Both the position numbers and the translations under genes were made by a program. A stretch of DNA of 64,000 bases, from contig NZ_CANMSY010000002.1 in assembly GCF_947500705.1 (NCBI RefSeq), positions 496,001 through 560,000 of the forward strand. Direction: 5' to 3'. Below the pieces are notes generated by a model. That model was not told the origin of the DNA and ran no database searches. It saw nothing but the letters and a program-made list of their open reading frames with translations. Positions 8,158-16,321 of this stretch are shown one piece after another (the stretch's first letter is position 1; each line of letters opens with the position of its first letter). Source of the stretch: an uncultured Brachybacterium sp. (GTDB taxonomy: Bacteria; Actinomycetota; Actinomycetes; Actinomycetales; Dermabacteraceae).

Positions 8158-9201
8158 ATGCGTACGATATGGAGCGGTGAGATCACCTTCGGGCTCGTCA
8201 ACGTGCCGGTGAAGCTCTACGGCGCCACCCGTTCGCACGACATCTCCTTCCACCAGGTCCACGACGAGGACCACGGCCGGATCCGGTACCAGCGCACCTG
8301 CGAGGTGTGCGGGCGGGAGATCGACTTCGAGCACATCGACAAGGCCTACGACGACGGGGACAAGACGGTGGTGCTCACCGACGAGGAGCTGGATGCCCTC
8401 CCCGCCGAGGACAACGACGAGATCGACGTGGTGCAGTTCGTGCCCTCGGATCAGGTGGACCCGATCCTGCTCGGCACCTCCTACTTCCTGGAGCCGGTGG
8501 GACGTTCCTCGAAGGCGTACGTGCTGCTGCGGCGCACGCTGGAGGAGACGGAGCGGACCGCGGTCGTGACCTTCACCCTGCGCACCAAGACCCGCCTCGG
8601 AGTGCTGCGGATCCATGGAGACCTGCTGGCCCTGCAGACCCTGCGCTGGCCCAAGGATCTCAAGGAGGTCGACTTCGGCCCCAAGGCGTCGAAGATCAGC
8701 AGCAAGGAGCTGGCGATGTCGGCCTCCCTGGTCGAGCAGTTCAGCGACGACTTCGACCCGGAGCAGTTCACCGACGAGTACCAGGCGCAGCTGCGCGAAC
8801 TGGTCGACGCCAAGCTCGAGCAGGGAGACTCCGTCGACACCGACGAGACCTTCGGCAAGGACCGATCGACGGACGACGCGGAGGGGGCTGGCGGGGGCGG
8901 GAAGGTCATCAGTCTGATGGACGCCCTGGAGCGCAGCGTGCAGAAGCGCCGCGGGTCGGATCCATCGTCGGCGCAGCAGAAGGGCACGAAAGACAAGAAG
9001 GACGAGCAGGACGAGCAGGACAAGAAGGCGGCAAGCTCTTCGCGGAAGACGACGGGCTCGGCGAAGACGTCGAGCTCCGGCAAGAAGTCCAGCTCCGGCA
9101 AGAAGTCCGGCACCGCCAAGAAGTCCAGCACCGCCAAGAAGTCCGGAACCTCGAAGACCAAGGCTCCGAAGCCCAAGAAGTCCGCGAAGAAATCGGCGTA
9201 G
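8158..9201 (+). CDS. ku: Ku protein of bacterial non-homologous end joining
   Basis: A 347-residue homodimeric Ku that binds DNA ends and recruits LigD. The Ku core starts MRTIWSGEITFGLVNVPVKL and runs to about residue 255. The C-terminal tail is a Lys/Ser-rich extension built from four 18-bp repeats, the kind of tail that in other actinobacterial Ku proteins adds DNA contact. The start is unambiguous because the family begins at this Met. The gene diverges from the DUF2975/XRE/ligD strand, with 114 bp between. A zinc-type CxxC (CEVCGRE, with only one Cys pair) is present, as in several bacterial Ku proteins. Confidence 0.96.
   Translation: MRTIWSGEITFGLVNVPVKLYGATRSHDISFHQVHDEDHGRIRYQRTCEVCGREIDFEHIDKAYDDGDKTVVLTDEELDALPAEDNDEIDVVQFVPSDQVDPILLGTSYFLEPVGRSSKAYVLLRRTLEETERTAVVTFTLRTKTRLGVLRIHGDLLALQTLRWPKDLKEVDFGPKASKISSKELAMSASLVEQFSDDFDPEQFTDEYQAQLRELVDAKLEQGDSVDTDETFGKDRSTDDAEGAGGGGKVISLMDALERSVQKRRGSDPSSAQQKGTKDKKDEQDEQDKKAASSSRKTTGSAKTSSSGKKSSSGKKSGTAKKSSTAKKSGTSKTKAPKPKKSAKKSA
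9073..9144 (+). repeat. Four 18-bp tandem repeats in the ku 3' end
   Basis: Four 18-bp units vary around AGCTCCGGCAAGAAGTCC, encoding SSGKKS/GTAKKS-type hexapeptides of the basic tail. Unit number could change without shifting the frame. Confidence 0.8.
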
Positions 9202-9351
9202 GCCTCCCCCGACGGGATCCCTGGGCGGTGACCAGCGGGAGGAATGCCCCGATGTTCGCCGTGCCCAGCAGCAGGGCGCGCCGCCCCCAGCCGCCCCGAT
9301 GGAGATGATCGGTCGCCTCTCTCGCGTCCGCGCGCGACACGGAGACGGACC

Positions 9352-9404
9352 GGCCCGCGCGGGCCTAAGGTTCATGCAGGGGCACCTGCGAGGATCACCC
9401 TGCA
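9352..9404 (+). promoter_or_regulatory. Palindromes and possible -10 box upstream of the luciferase-like monooxygenase
   Basis: A 14-bp perfect palindrome (GGCCCGCGCGGGCC, 9352-9365) is followed at once by TAAGGT (9366-9371), a plausible -10 box. Just downstream, TGCAGGG (9375-9381) and CCCTGCA (9398-9404) form a second perfect inverted repeat in the expected leader. Function is unknown. Confidence 0.35.
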
Positions 9405-9444
9405 CCACGCGCAACGTCGCGCACCGTTCGAGGAAAGAGGCACG

Positions 9445-10578
9445 ATGACCGACCCGACCCTCTCCCCCCGCTTCCACTGGTTCCTGCCGCCGCGCGGGGA
9501 GGCGATGGCCCCGAAGGCGGTGGCCGCGGAGAACGCGCCGCCGACGGATCCTGCCCTGCTGCTGGACTTCCAGACCGAGGTGGCGCTGGCGGCGGAGGAG
9601 GCCGGCTTCACCGGGGTCCTGACCCCCGTCGGCATCGGCTGCCCCGACCCGTGGGTGGTGTGCTCGGCGGTCGCCGCCCGCACCACGAGCCTGTCGTTCA
9701 TCGTCGCGCTACGTCCCAGCCTGCAGTCCGCGACGCTCACCGCCCAGCAGGCCGATACCTTCCGCCGCCTCCACGGAGGCCGGGTGATGCTCAACATCGT
9801 CACCGGCGGCAACCCTGCCGAGCAGGCCGGCTACGGGGTGCACGTCCCCCACGACGAGCGCTACGACATCACCGACGAGGCGCTGCAGGCGATCCGCCCG
9901 CTGCTGGCCGGCGAGCAGGTCGACCTCGAGGGCTCGCACCTGCGCCTGGTGGGCGCGAAGCTCTCCGAGCCCACCACGCAACAGGTGCCGATCTTCTTCG
10001 GCGGCGCCTCGGCGAAGGCCGTCGAGGTCGCCGCCGCGCAGGCGGACACCTATCTGCTGTGGGGCGAGCCGCTCGCGGACATCGCCGAGCGGATCGGCAC
10101 CGTCCGCACCGCCGCGACCGCCGCCGGCCGCGAGCTCGACTACGGGCTGCGCATCCACGTCATCTCCCGCGACACCTCCGAGGAGGCCTGGCAGGCGGCC
10201 GCCGACATCCAGGCGACCTTCGACGCCGAGTCCGTCGCCGAGGTGCAGAAGCACAAGGCCGCGATGGATTCCGTGGGCCAGGCCCGGATGGGCGCCCTGC
10301 ACGGCACCGAGCTGCCGACCGACGTCGACTCGCTCGTGATCGGGCCGAACCTGTGGTCCGGCATCGGGCTGATGCGCGAGGGCGTCGGCACCGCGCTGGT
10401 CGGCTCGCACGACGAGGTCGCCGATCGGCTCGCGGAATACGCCGCTCTCGGCATCGGCGAGTTCATCCTCTCCAGCTACCCGCACCGCGAGGAAGCGCTG
10501 CGGGTGGGACGCGAGGTCCTGCCCCGCGTCCGTGAGCGTCTCGAAGGCCGGGACCGGTCCCCCGCCGTCAGCGCCTGA
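9445..10578 (+). CDS. Luciferase-like FMN-dependent monooxygenase, alkanesulfonate monooxygenase type
   Basis: A 377-residue TIM-barrel flavin monooxygenase of the bacterial luciferase family. RFHWFLPPRGE near the N-terminus, RLHGGRVMLNIVTGG in the middle and the C-terminal VGSHDEVADRLAEYAALGI fit the SsuD group. SsuD enzymes use FMNH2 and O2 to cleave alkanesulfonates into sulfite and aldehyde. No SsuE reductase or SsuABC transporter is adjacent, so the true substrate is open. The start at ATG 9445 has AGAGG upstream. The gene is followed 32 bp later by a sugar ABC importer that need not be related. Confidence 0.85.
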   Translation: MTDPTLSPRFHWFLPPRGEAMAPKAVAAENAPPTDPALLLDFQTEVALAAEEAGFTGVLTPVGIGCPDPWVVCSAVAARTTSLSFIVALRPSLQSATLTAQQADTFRRLHGGRVMLNIVTGGNPAEQAGYGVHVPHDERYDITDEALQAIRPLLAGEQVDLEGSHLRLVGAKLSEPTTQQVPIFFGGASAKAVEVAAAQADTYLLWGEPLADIAERIGTVRTAATAAGRELDYGLRIHVISRDTSEEAWQAAADIQATFDAESVAEVQKHKAAMDSVGQARMGALHGTELPTDVDSLVIGPNLWSGIGLMREGVGTALVGSHDEVADRLAEYAALGIGEFILSSYPHREEALRVGREVLPRVRERLEGRDRSPAVSA

Positions 10579-10610
10579 CCCCCACCCTCCCTCACCGTTC
10601 GGAGCCCGCC

Positions 10611-11945
10611 ATGAACTCCCCCCGTTCCCTCCGTTCCACCCTCCCGGTCCGTTCCCCTCGCGCCACCGCCGTCGGCCGGCGCAGCCTGCTCACCGCCGTC
10701 GGCGTGGGTGGGGCGGGTGCCGTGCTCGCCGCCTGCGGCGGTCCCGGCAGCGGCGGGTCCGACGAGCCCGCCGCCGCTCCCGAGCCCGGCGGGGAGGCGA
10801 GCGGAACCGTGAACTTCTACCACTGGCGCAGCGAGGACAAGACGGTGCTCGAGGAGCTCGCCTCCGCGTTCACCGAGCAGTCCGGGGTCACGATCGAGCA
10901 GACCATCGACCCCTCGGAGCAGTACCAGTCGACCGCCGCGCAGAAGGCCCGCGGCGGGGACATCGGCGATGCGCTGACCGCTTTCCGCGGCACGCAGCTG
11001 GACCAGTTCGCGGACCTGGGGATCTTCACGGATCTCGGCGACGCGAGCTACGTCGGGAACTACGAGGAGAACCTCATCAGCCCCGGGCGGCACGAGGGGG
11101 CCCAGCTGGGCCTGCCCTACCAGCTGATCTTCAACATGCCGCTGCTGAACACGGAGCTCGCCGAGCAGGCCGGCGTCTCCGAGGTCCCCGGGGACTGGGA
11201 CGCCTACCTGGATCTGATGGACAAGCTCAAGGGCCTCGGCGTCACCCCCATCGCCTGGCCGGGCAACGATCCCGCCAACGCCTTCCAGATCATCAACTCG
11301 ATGGCGATGAACGCAGGTCCGGACGATCAGATGTTCGCGAAGATCGAGACCGGCGAGAACAAGGCCACCGACGACTGGTGGATCGACGCGCTGGCCAAGT
11401 TCCAGGAGCTGTCGAGCTATTTCCAGGACAACTTCTCCGGCTCCGGGGTGGACGGGGTGCTCTCTCTGTTCAGCCAGGGCGAGGCCGCGATGCTGCCCAC
11501 CGGCAGCTACCAGATCGGGCAGGTCCGCGAGGCCGGCGGCGAGTTCCCGCTCGAGTTCGCGCCGATGATGACCAATGCCGCCGGGGAGGAGCCGGCTTTC
11601 GAGGGCATCTTCAACTCGACCTTCATCCTGGGCATCAACTCCGCGGCGCAGAACCCGGAGGGGGCGGCGGCCTGGATCGAGCACCTCTCCGATCCGGTCA
11701 ACGCCGCGGCCTACGGCGACGGCACCTCCCAGCACGTCACCGTCAAGGGCGTCGAGTACCAGAACGAGGATCTGAAGGCACTCGCTCCCTGGGCCTCCAA
11801 GCGCACCCTGCTCGCCCCCCGCTTCCAGTTCCTCAACCTCGACATCCGCTCGGCGATCGAGAACTCCCTGATCGCGGTCGCCACCGGCTCCACCCCGGAG
11901 CAGGCCGCGGAGGAGGCGCAGAAGCTGGTGGAGGAGCAGCTCTGA
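10611..11945 (+). CDS. Extracellular solute-binding lipoprotein of a sugar ABC importer
   Basis: A 444-residue family-1 solute-binding protein. The leader has a twin-arginine-like GRRSLLTAVG stretch, then a lipobox ending LAAC, so the mature protein is probably a Tat-exported lipoprotein anchored to the membrane. The mature part (FYHWRSEDKTVLEELASAF, later VLPTGSYQIGQ-like loops) resembles carbohydrate-binding proteins such as MsmE/CebE. Substrate cannot be told from sequence alone. It is the first gene of an operon with two permeases. Confidence 0.92.
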   Translation: MNSPRSLRSTLPVRSPRATAVGRRSLLTAVGVGGAGAVLAACGGPGSGGSDEPAAAPEPGGEASGTVNFYHWRSEDKTVLEELASAFTEQSGVTIEQTIDPSEQYQSTAAQKARGGDIGDALTAFRGTQLDQFADLGIFTDLGDASYVGNYEENLISPGRHEGAQLGLPYQLIFNMPLLNTELAEQAGVSEVPGDWDAYLDLMDKLKGLGVTPIAWPGNDPANAFQIINSMAMNAGPDDQMFAKIETGENKATDDWWIDALAKFQELSSYFQDNFSGSGVDGVLSLFSQGEAAMLPTGSYQIGQVREAGGEFPLEFAPMMTNAAGEEPAFEGIFNSTFILGINSAAQNPEGAAAWIEHLSDPVNAAAYGDGTSQHVTVKGVEYQNEDLKALAPWASKRTLLAPRFQFLNLDIRSAIENSLIAVATGSTPEQAAEEAQKLVEEQL

Positions 11946-12013
11946 GTCGGCGACGTGCTGCCGAGGAACGAGGCGGCAGGAGCCGGCTCGAGACAGCTCT
12001 GAGTCCGCAGGAG

Positions 12014-12952
12014 GTGGCCCAGGGCGTCACCGCATCCCGCGCGGCCGCTCCACCCCGCCGCCGTCGGCGCCGGCGCCTCGACCCGGTCCTGCTCGCCTTC
12101 CTGGTACCCGCGGCCGTGCTCTACCTGTGGTTCGTGCTCTGGCCGACCCTGCAGGCCTTCCAGTACTCGCTCACGGACTGGGACGGGCTCTCGGCGAGCT
12201 TCGGCTGGGTGGGACCGGACAACTACGAGAAGCTTGCGACCGGCGACTCCGTCTTCCGCAAGGCCTTCGGCAACTCGCTGAAGTTCATGCTGACGGTGGT
12301 GATCGGGCAGACGGTCCTCTCGCTCGCGCTCGCCGTGGCGCTGCTGCGCAGCACCCGCATCTCGATCTTCCTGCGCGCCCTGTTCTTCTTCCCCACGGTG
12401 CTGAGCTCGGTCTCGGTCGCCTTCATCTGGAGCTTCGTCTACGACCCGACGTTCGGCCTCGCGAACCGGCTACTGGCCGTCGTGGGGCTGGGCTCCTGGC
12501 AGCAGCCTTGGCTGGGCGATCAGGACATGGCGATCTACTACCTGGCGATCGTGCAGATCTGGTTCCATGCCGGACAGCTGATGGTCGTGTACATCGCCGG
12601 CCTGCAGCAGATCCCCCAGGACCTCTACGACGCGGCCGCCCTGGACGGTGCGGGGCGCTGGCAGAAGTTCCGCTTCGTCACCTTCCCGCTGCTGCAGCCC
12701 TCCACGGTGATCGTCGTCGCCTACACGACGATCCAGTCGTTCAAAGCCTTCGACCTGATCATCGCGAGCACCGGCGGCGGGCCGAACCACGCCACCGAGA
12801 TCCTGGCGACGCTGATCTACACCACCGCCTTCCGGAACTTCGAGATGGGCTATGCCGCTGCGCAGTCCGTGATCTTCATGGTCCTCATCGCGGCCATCAC
12901 GATCCTGCAGCGCAAGGCCGTCTCCCTCGCCTCGGGAGGGAGCGACCGATGA
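12014..12952 (+). CDS. Sugar ABC transporter permease, MalF/UgpA type
   Basis: About 312 residues with six membrane helices and the EAA loop (DLYDAAALDGAGRWQKFRFVTFPLL) that docks with the ATPase. The Arg-rich N-terminus (PPRRRRRRR) is cytoplasmic. The start is uncertain: GTG 12014 is the best in-frame candidate, but its purine-rich site (GCAGGAG) directly abuts it. The stop overlaps the next permease start (ATGA), a sign of coupling. No ATP-binding subunit is encoded, so a shared MsiK-like ATPase elsewhere is likely. Confidence 0.9.
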   Translation: MAQGVTASRAAAPPRRRRRRRLDPVLLAFLVPAAVLYLWFVLWPTLQAFQYSLTDWDGLSASFGWVGPDNYEKLATGDSVFRKAFGNSLKFMLTVVIGQTVLSLALAVALLRSTRISIFLRALFFFPTVLSSVSVAFIWSFVYDPTFGLANRLLAVVGLGSWQQPWLGDQDMAIYYLAIVQIWFHAGQLMVVYIAGLQQIPQDLYDAAALDGAGRWQKFRFVTFPLLQPSTVIVVAYTTIQSFKAFDLIIASTGGGPNHATEILATLIYTTAFRNFEMGYAAAQSVIFMVLIAAITILQRKAVSLASGGSDR

Positions 12953-13833
12953 GCACCTCGACCGAGACCACGGCAGCATCCCCCACCGCTCCGCGCCGTG
13001 CGCGGCGCCGTCGGCCGGACTGGTCCGAACTGCCTCGCGGGGCGCTGCTGGCCGTGTACGCGCTGCTGATCGCGGTGCCGCTGGTGGTGGTGCTGCTGAC
13101 CGCCTTCAAGACGTCGTCGCAGATGTACGAGAACCCCTTCGCACTGCCGGCCACCCCGTCGCTGGCGAACTTCGCCGAGCTGTGGGCCGGCGGACGCATC
13201 GGCACCAGCTTCCTGAACTCCGTGATCGTCACCGCGGTGTCGGTGACGGTGACGCTGCTGGTCTCGAGCTGGGCGGCGTTCTCGATCTCCCGGATCGGGG
13301 GCCGGCTGGGCACCTTCCTCTACCTCTTCTTCTCGCTGGGCCTGGCGGTCCCCGCGCAGGTGGCGATGATCCCGCAGTACGTGATCTTCGATCAGCTGGG
13401 GCTGACGAACTCGCTGCTGGGCCTGATCCTCATCAACATCGCGGTGACCTGCTCGGTGGCGATCTTCATCCTCACCGGCTTCTTCCGCACCCTGCCCCAG
13501 GAGCTCTTCGAGGCGGCCCAGATCGACGGGGCGGGCACCTGGCAGCTGTACTGGAGGATCGCCCTGCCGCTGTCCACCCCGTCCCTCGCAGCGGTCGCGA
13601 TCTTCCTGTTCGTCATGCACTGGAACGACCTGCTGTACCCGCTGCTGTTCATCACCGACCCGGACCTGGCCACGCTCCCCAAGGCGCTGCTGGACTTCAA
13701 GGGCGAGTACACGACGAACTATCCCGTGCTCTTCGCCGGGGTGATCATCGCGTCGATCCCGATGATCGTGGCCTATGTCTTCCTGCAGCGCTGGTTCGTC
13801 GCGGGCATCACCGCGGGCGCGGTGAGAGGCTGA
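12949..13833 (+). CDS. Sugar ABC transporter permease, MalG type
   Basis: A 294-residue six-helix permease, partner of the preceding gene. It has an Arg-rich N-terminus, a MalG-like FKTSSQMYENPF stretch after helix 1 and the EAA loop ELFEAAQIDGAGTWQLYWRI. Its ATG overlaps the stop of the upstream permease by 4 bp. The C-terminus (QRWFVAGITAGAVRG) is the usual ending for the family. It completes the membrane part of the importer. Confidence 0.94.
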   Translation: MSTSTETTAASPTAPRRARRRRPDWSELPRGALLAVYALLIAVPLVVVLLTAFKTSSQMYENPFALPATPSLANFAELWAGGRIGTSFLNSVIVTAVSVTVTLLVSSWAAFSISRIGGRLGTFLYLFFSLGLAVPAQVAMIPQYVIFDQLGLTNSLLGLILINIAVTCSVAIFILTGFFRTLPQELFEAAQIDGAGTWQLYWRIALPLSTPSLAAVAIFLFVMHWNDLLYPLLFITDPDLATLPKALLDFKGEYTTNYPVLFAGVIIASIPMIVAYVFLQRWFVAGITAGAVRG

Positions 13834-13838
13834 GGGGC

Positions 13839-14687
13839 ATGGATCGCAGAACCCTCGTCATCACCGGAGCCTCCGACGGGATCGGTGCCGCCGCGGCCCG
13901 CCAGCTCACCGGCCAGGGGCTCCGCCTGCTCCTGGTGGGCCGCTCGCCGGAGAAGACCGCGGCGGTCGCGCAGGAGACCGGCGCCGAGCACTTCGTCGCC
14001 GACTTCGCCCGCCTCGAGGACGTGCGCCGCCTCGCCGCGGAGCTCTCCGCGGCGACCGCCGAGCACGGCATCGACGTGCTCGCCAACAACGCGGGCGGGA
14101 TCTTCGGCGATCGCACCCCCACCGCCGACGGCTTCGAGAAGACCTTCCAGGTCAACCACCTCGCCCCCTTCCTGCTCACCCACCTCCTGCTGCCACGTCT
14201 CCTGCCCGGAGGAGCCTCGGTCGTGAACACCTCGAGCGTGGCGCACCGGCTGTTCGGGCACCTCGACCTCGAGGACCTCGACAACGCACGGCGCTACCGC
14301 CCGCGCAAGGCCTACGGGGATGCGAAGCTCGCGAACGTGCTGTTCACCCGCAGCCTGCACGCGAAGTTCCACGACCAGGGACTCTCCTCCGCGGCCTTCC
14401 ATCCCGGACTGGTGCGTTCCAGCTTCTCCGCCGGGTCTGCGAGCTCGATGCGCTGGTTCTACCACTCGCCGCTCGCGCGCCTCGCCCCGATGATCAGCCC
14501 CGAGCAGGGCGGTGCGACCCTGGCCTGGTTCCTCACCGGAGTCCCGGGTTCGACCTGGACCTCCGGGCGCTACTACGACCAGGACCGGCCCACCGCACGC
14601 GTGAATCCGCAGGCCGACGACCTCGCTCTCGCCGAGGGCCTGTGGCAGCGCAGCGCCGAGCTGGTGGGACTGCCCGGCACCTGCTGA
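13839..14687 (+). CDS. Short-chain dehydrogenase/reductase
   Basis: A 282-residue Rossmann-fold oxidoreductase. TGASDGIG is the cofactor loop, NNAGG the structural motif, and S (in NTSSVAH) with YGDAK the catalytic Ser-Tyr-Lys set. It resembles the retinol-dehydrogenase-like group. It starts 5 bp after the permease stop with GAGGGG as ribosome site, so it belongs to the importer operon and may act on the imported sugar or simply be carried along. Substrate unknown. Confidence 0.88.
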   Translation: MDRRTLVITGASDGIGAAAARQLTGQGLRLLLVGRSPEKTAAVAQETGAEHFVADFARLEDVRRLAAELSAATAEHGIDVLANNAGGIFGDRTPTADGFEKTFQVNHLAPFLLTHLLLPRLLPGGASVVNTSSVAHRLFGHLDLEDLDNARRYRPRKAYGDAKLANVLFTRSLHAKFHDQGLSSAAFHPGLVRSSFSAGSASSMRWFYHSPLARLAPMISPEQGGATLAWFLTGVPGSTWTSGRYYDQDRPTARVNPQADDLALAEGLWQRSAELVGLPGTC

Positions 14688-14778
14688 CGGCCCAGCGCGC
14701 GGACGGTAGGGAGCCACCGGGCCGGACGGTGCAGGATGGACACGCCTCATCTCACCCCGATCTGCACCAGGAGCCCCC

Positions 14779-15093
14779 ATGACCGCCGTTGTCGTCACCG
14801 CCGTGTTCTACCCCAAGCCCGGCAAGAAGCAGGAGCTGGCCGAGGCCATGCATCGCGGCATCGCCGCCGTGCACGGCGAGAACGGCTGCGAGCTCTACGC
14901 GATCCATGATGCCGAGGACGGCACCATCACGATGATCGAGAAGTGGTCCTCCGTCGAGGCGCTCGACATCCACGGCGACAGCGACGAGGTCAAGATCCTG
15001 CGCGCCGACGTCGCGGATCTGGTCGAGAAGCCGGGCCTGGTCACCCGCATGACCCCGATTCCCGCCGGCACGGAGGCGCAGGGACAGCTCTGA
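14779..15093 (+). CDS. ABM-domain (YgiN-like) monooxygenase
   Basis: A 104-residue antibiotic-biosynthesis-monooxygenase domain protein, a dimeric ferredoxin-like fold. FYPKPGKKQELAEAM and the alternating strand pattern through MIEKWSSVEALDIH fit quinol monooxygenase-like members. AGGAG six nt before the ATG fixes the start. It is followed by a strong hairpin and looks like a single-gene unit. The substrate cannot be deduced. Confidence 0.85.
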   Translation: MTAVVVTAVFYPKPGKKQELAEAMHRGIAAVHGENGCELYAIHDAEDGTITMIEKWSSVEALDIHGDSDEVKILRADVADLVEKPGLVTRMTPIPAGTEAQGQL

Positions 15094-15112
15094 GCCGTTC
15101 CTCTCCGAACGA

Positions 15113-15157
15113 CCCCGCCGGAGCCGATCTCCGCCCACAGCTGAGGCTCCGGCGGGG
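15113..15157 (+). terminator. Terminator hairpin after the ABM monooxygenase
   Basis: Arms CCCCGCCGGAGC and GCTCCGGCGGGG are perfectly complementary over 12 bp around a 21-nt loop, starting 19 bp after the stop codon. No T-run follows. Confidence 0.65.
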
Positions 15158-15184
15158 CCGTCGCAGGCGGCGTCCCGTCATCCC

Positions 15185-15436
15185 ATGACCACGCTGGAGC
15201 CGCTGCTGCGAGAGCTCATCGGCGGTGCTCTGCGCCGTCGCCGACGGGAGCACGGACGCACCCTCACCGATGTCGCGGGCCAGGCCGGGTTGAGGAGGCA
15301 GCACCGGTTTTCACCGCCCGCCCTCGCGGCATCATGCTGTCGGCCGCCTGACCAGGATCTCGTGCCGGCCCTCGGCGCCATGGGAGACTGGCCCGTCCGC
15401 AGCCACCGAATATCCGGAGACCGATGCCCGAGCTGA
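15185..15436 (+). pseudogene. Truncated XRE-family regulator
   Basis: The first 35 or so codons (MTTLEPLLRELIGGAL, then RRRRREHGRTLTDVAGQAG) match the N-terminus of a common actinobacterial XRE regulator. At that point a full protein would continue into the recognition helix and the SEIERG-type motif. Here the frame changes to an unrelated sequence (LRRQHRFSPPALAASCC) and ends, so the DNA-binding domain is incomplete. Nothing resembling the lost part is visible in the next 130 bp. It looks like a deletion remnant; the tail overlaps the start of the next gene by 13 bp. Confidence 0.6.
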
Positions 15437-16125
15437 CGAGAAGCGTTCCGCGCCGAGACAGCACGCCGTGGGGCTCGATCCTGCGCAACATGCTGCTCGT
15501 GCTGGTCCTGCTGGGGATGGCCTGGCTCGCACTGAACGTGCGCCTGCCCTCCCTGGACACCCTGCAGGCCCGCATCGCGGAGTTCGGGTGGTGGGGTCCG
15601 TTCGCGTTCATCGCGCTGTACGCGGTGGTGGCCGTGACCCCGATCCCGGTGACGATCATGGCGGTCGCCGCGGGGGCGATCTTCGGGCTTCCCGTGGGCA
15701 CCGTGGTCTCGATCATCGGCGTGGTGATCGGCTGCTACGGCGGGTACGGGATCGCCCGGGGCCTGGGCCGGGACACCGTAATGCGGCTGCTCGGCTCCCA
15801 TGCGGAGGTGATCGAGGAGCGGCTCGAGGACGGCGGCTTCTACGCCGTGTGCACCCTGCGCCTGATGCCCGGCATCCCGTACTGGCCGGTGAACTACGGC
15901 AGCGGGGCGCTGGGGATCACCAGTCGTGACTTCCTGGTCGCGACCGCGCTCTCAGCGCTGCCCGGTCAGATCTCCCTGATCGCGATCGGGGCCTTCCTCG
16001 GCGATCCGTCCCTCGTCAACGGGCTCGCCGTCGTGATCTCCTGGGTCGTCGTGATCGCGCTGACGATCCTGTCCTATCGGCGCTGGCGCGCGACGCGCAG
16101 CGCCGAGGGCCTCGCACCGGAGTGA
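15424..16125 (+). CDS. TVP38/TMEM64 (VTT domain) family membrane protein
   Basis: A 233-residue protein with an N-terminal anchor, a VTT (SNARE-associated/DedA-like) core and a C-terminal helix. Landmarks are the G-rich reentrant segment AVAAGAIFGLPVGTVVSIIG and the RLMPGIPYWPVNY motif. The family is linked to lipid scrambling or flipping and envelope maintenance; the exact role here is unknown. GGAG four to five nt before the ATG supports the start. The inverted repeat at 16162-16196 follows it. Confidence 0.85.
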   Translation: MPELTRSVPRRDSTPWGSILRNMLLVLVLLGMAWLALNVRLPSLDTLQARIAEFGWWGPFAFIALYAVVAVTPIPVTIMAVAAGAIFGLPVGTVVSIIGVVIGCYGGYGIARGLGRDTVMRLLGSHAEVIEERLEDGGFYAVCTLRLMPGIPYWPVNYGSGALGITSRDFLVATALSALPGQISLIAIGAFLGDPSLVNGLAVVISWVVVIALTILSYRRWRATRSAEGLAPE

Positions 16126-16161
16126 GCTCGGGGCCGCGGGCGGGTGCGTCCGTCCTGTCCT

Positions 16162-16196
16162 CGGCCTGATCTGCCCACTACACTTCGGTCAGGCCG
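16162..16196 (+). promoter_or_regulatory. Inverted repeat with possible mtlA promoter
   Basis: Arms CGGCCTGA (16162-16169) and TCAGGCCG (16189-16196) flank a 19-nt spacer that contains TACACT (16179-16184), a fair -10 box. The -35 region (TGTCCT) is weak. The element could be an operator over the mannitol promoter or a terminator of the upstream gene. The 126 bp to the mtlA start would form the leader. Confidence 0.4.
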
Positions 16197-16321
16197 CCGG
16201 GCCCTCTGCGGATCTTCTCCAAATCCTCGGGATCGCTCTCCGGCCACGGCGCGCCGCCCGGCCCGCCCGTCGCCCACCGGGGCCGCTCCCCGCGGTCCCC
16301 GGGTGTCTCCGAGGACGGATC

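Noticed and set aside
14040-14120. Frameshift in the SDR gene after the importer
   Set aside because: The frame carrying TGASDGIG, NNAGG and YGDAK is continuous. The alternative frame is an Arg/Pro/Ser-rich shadow.
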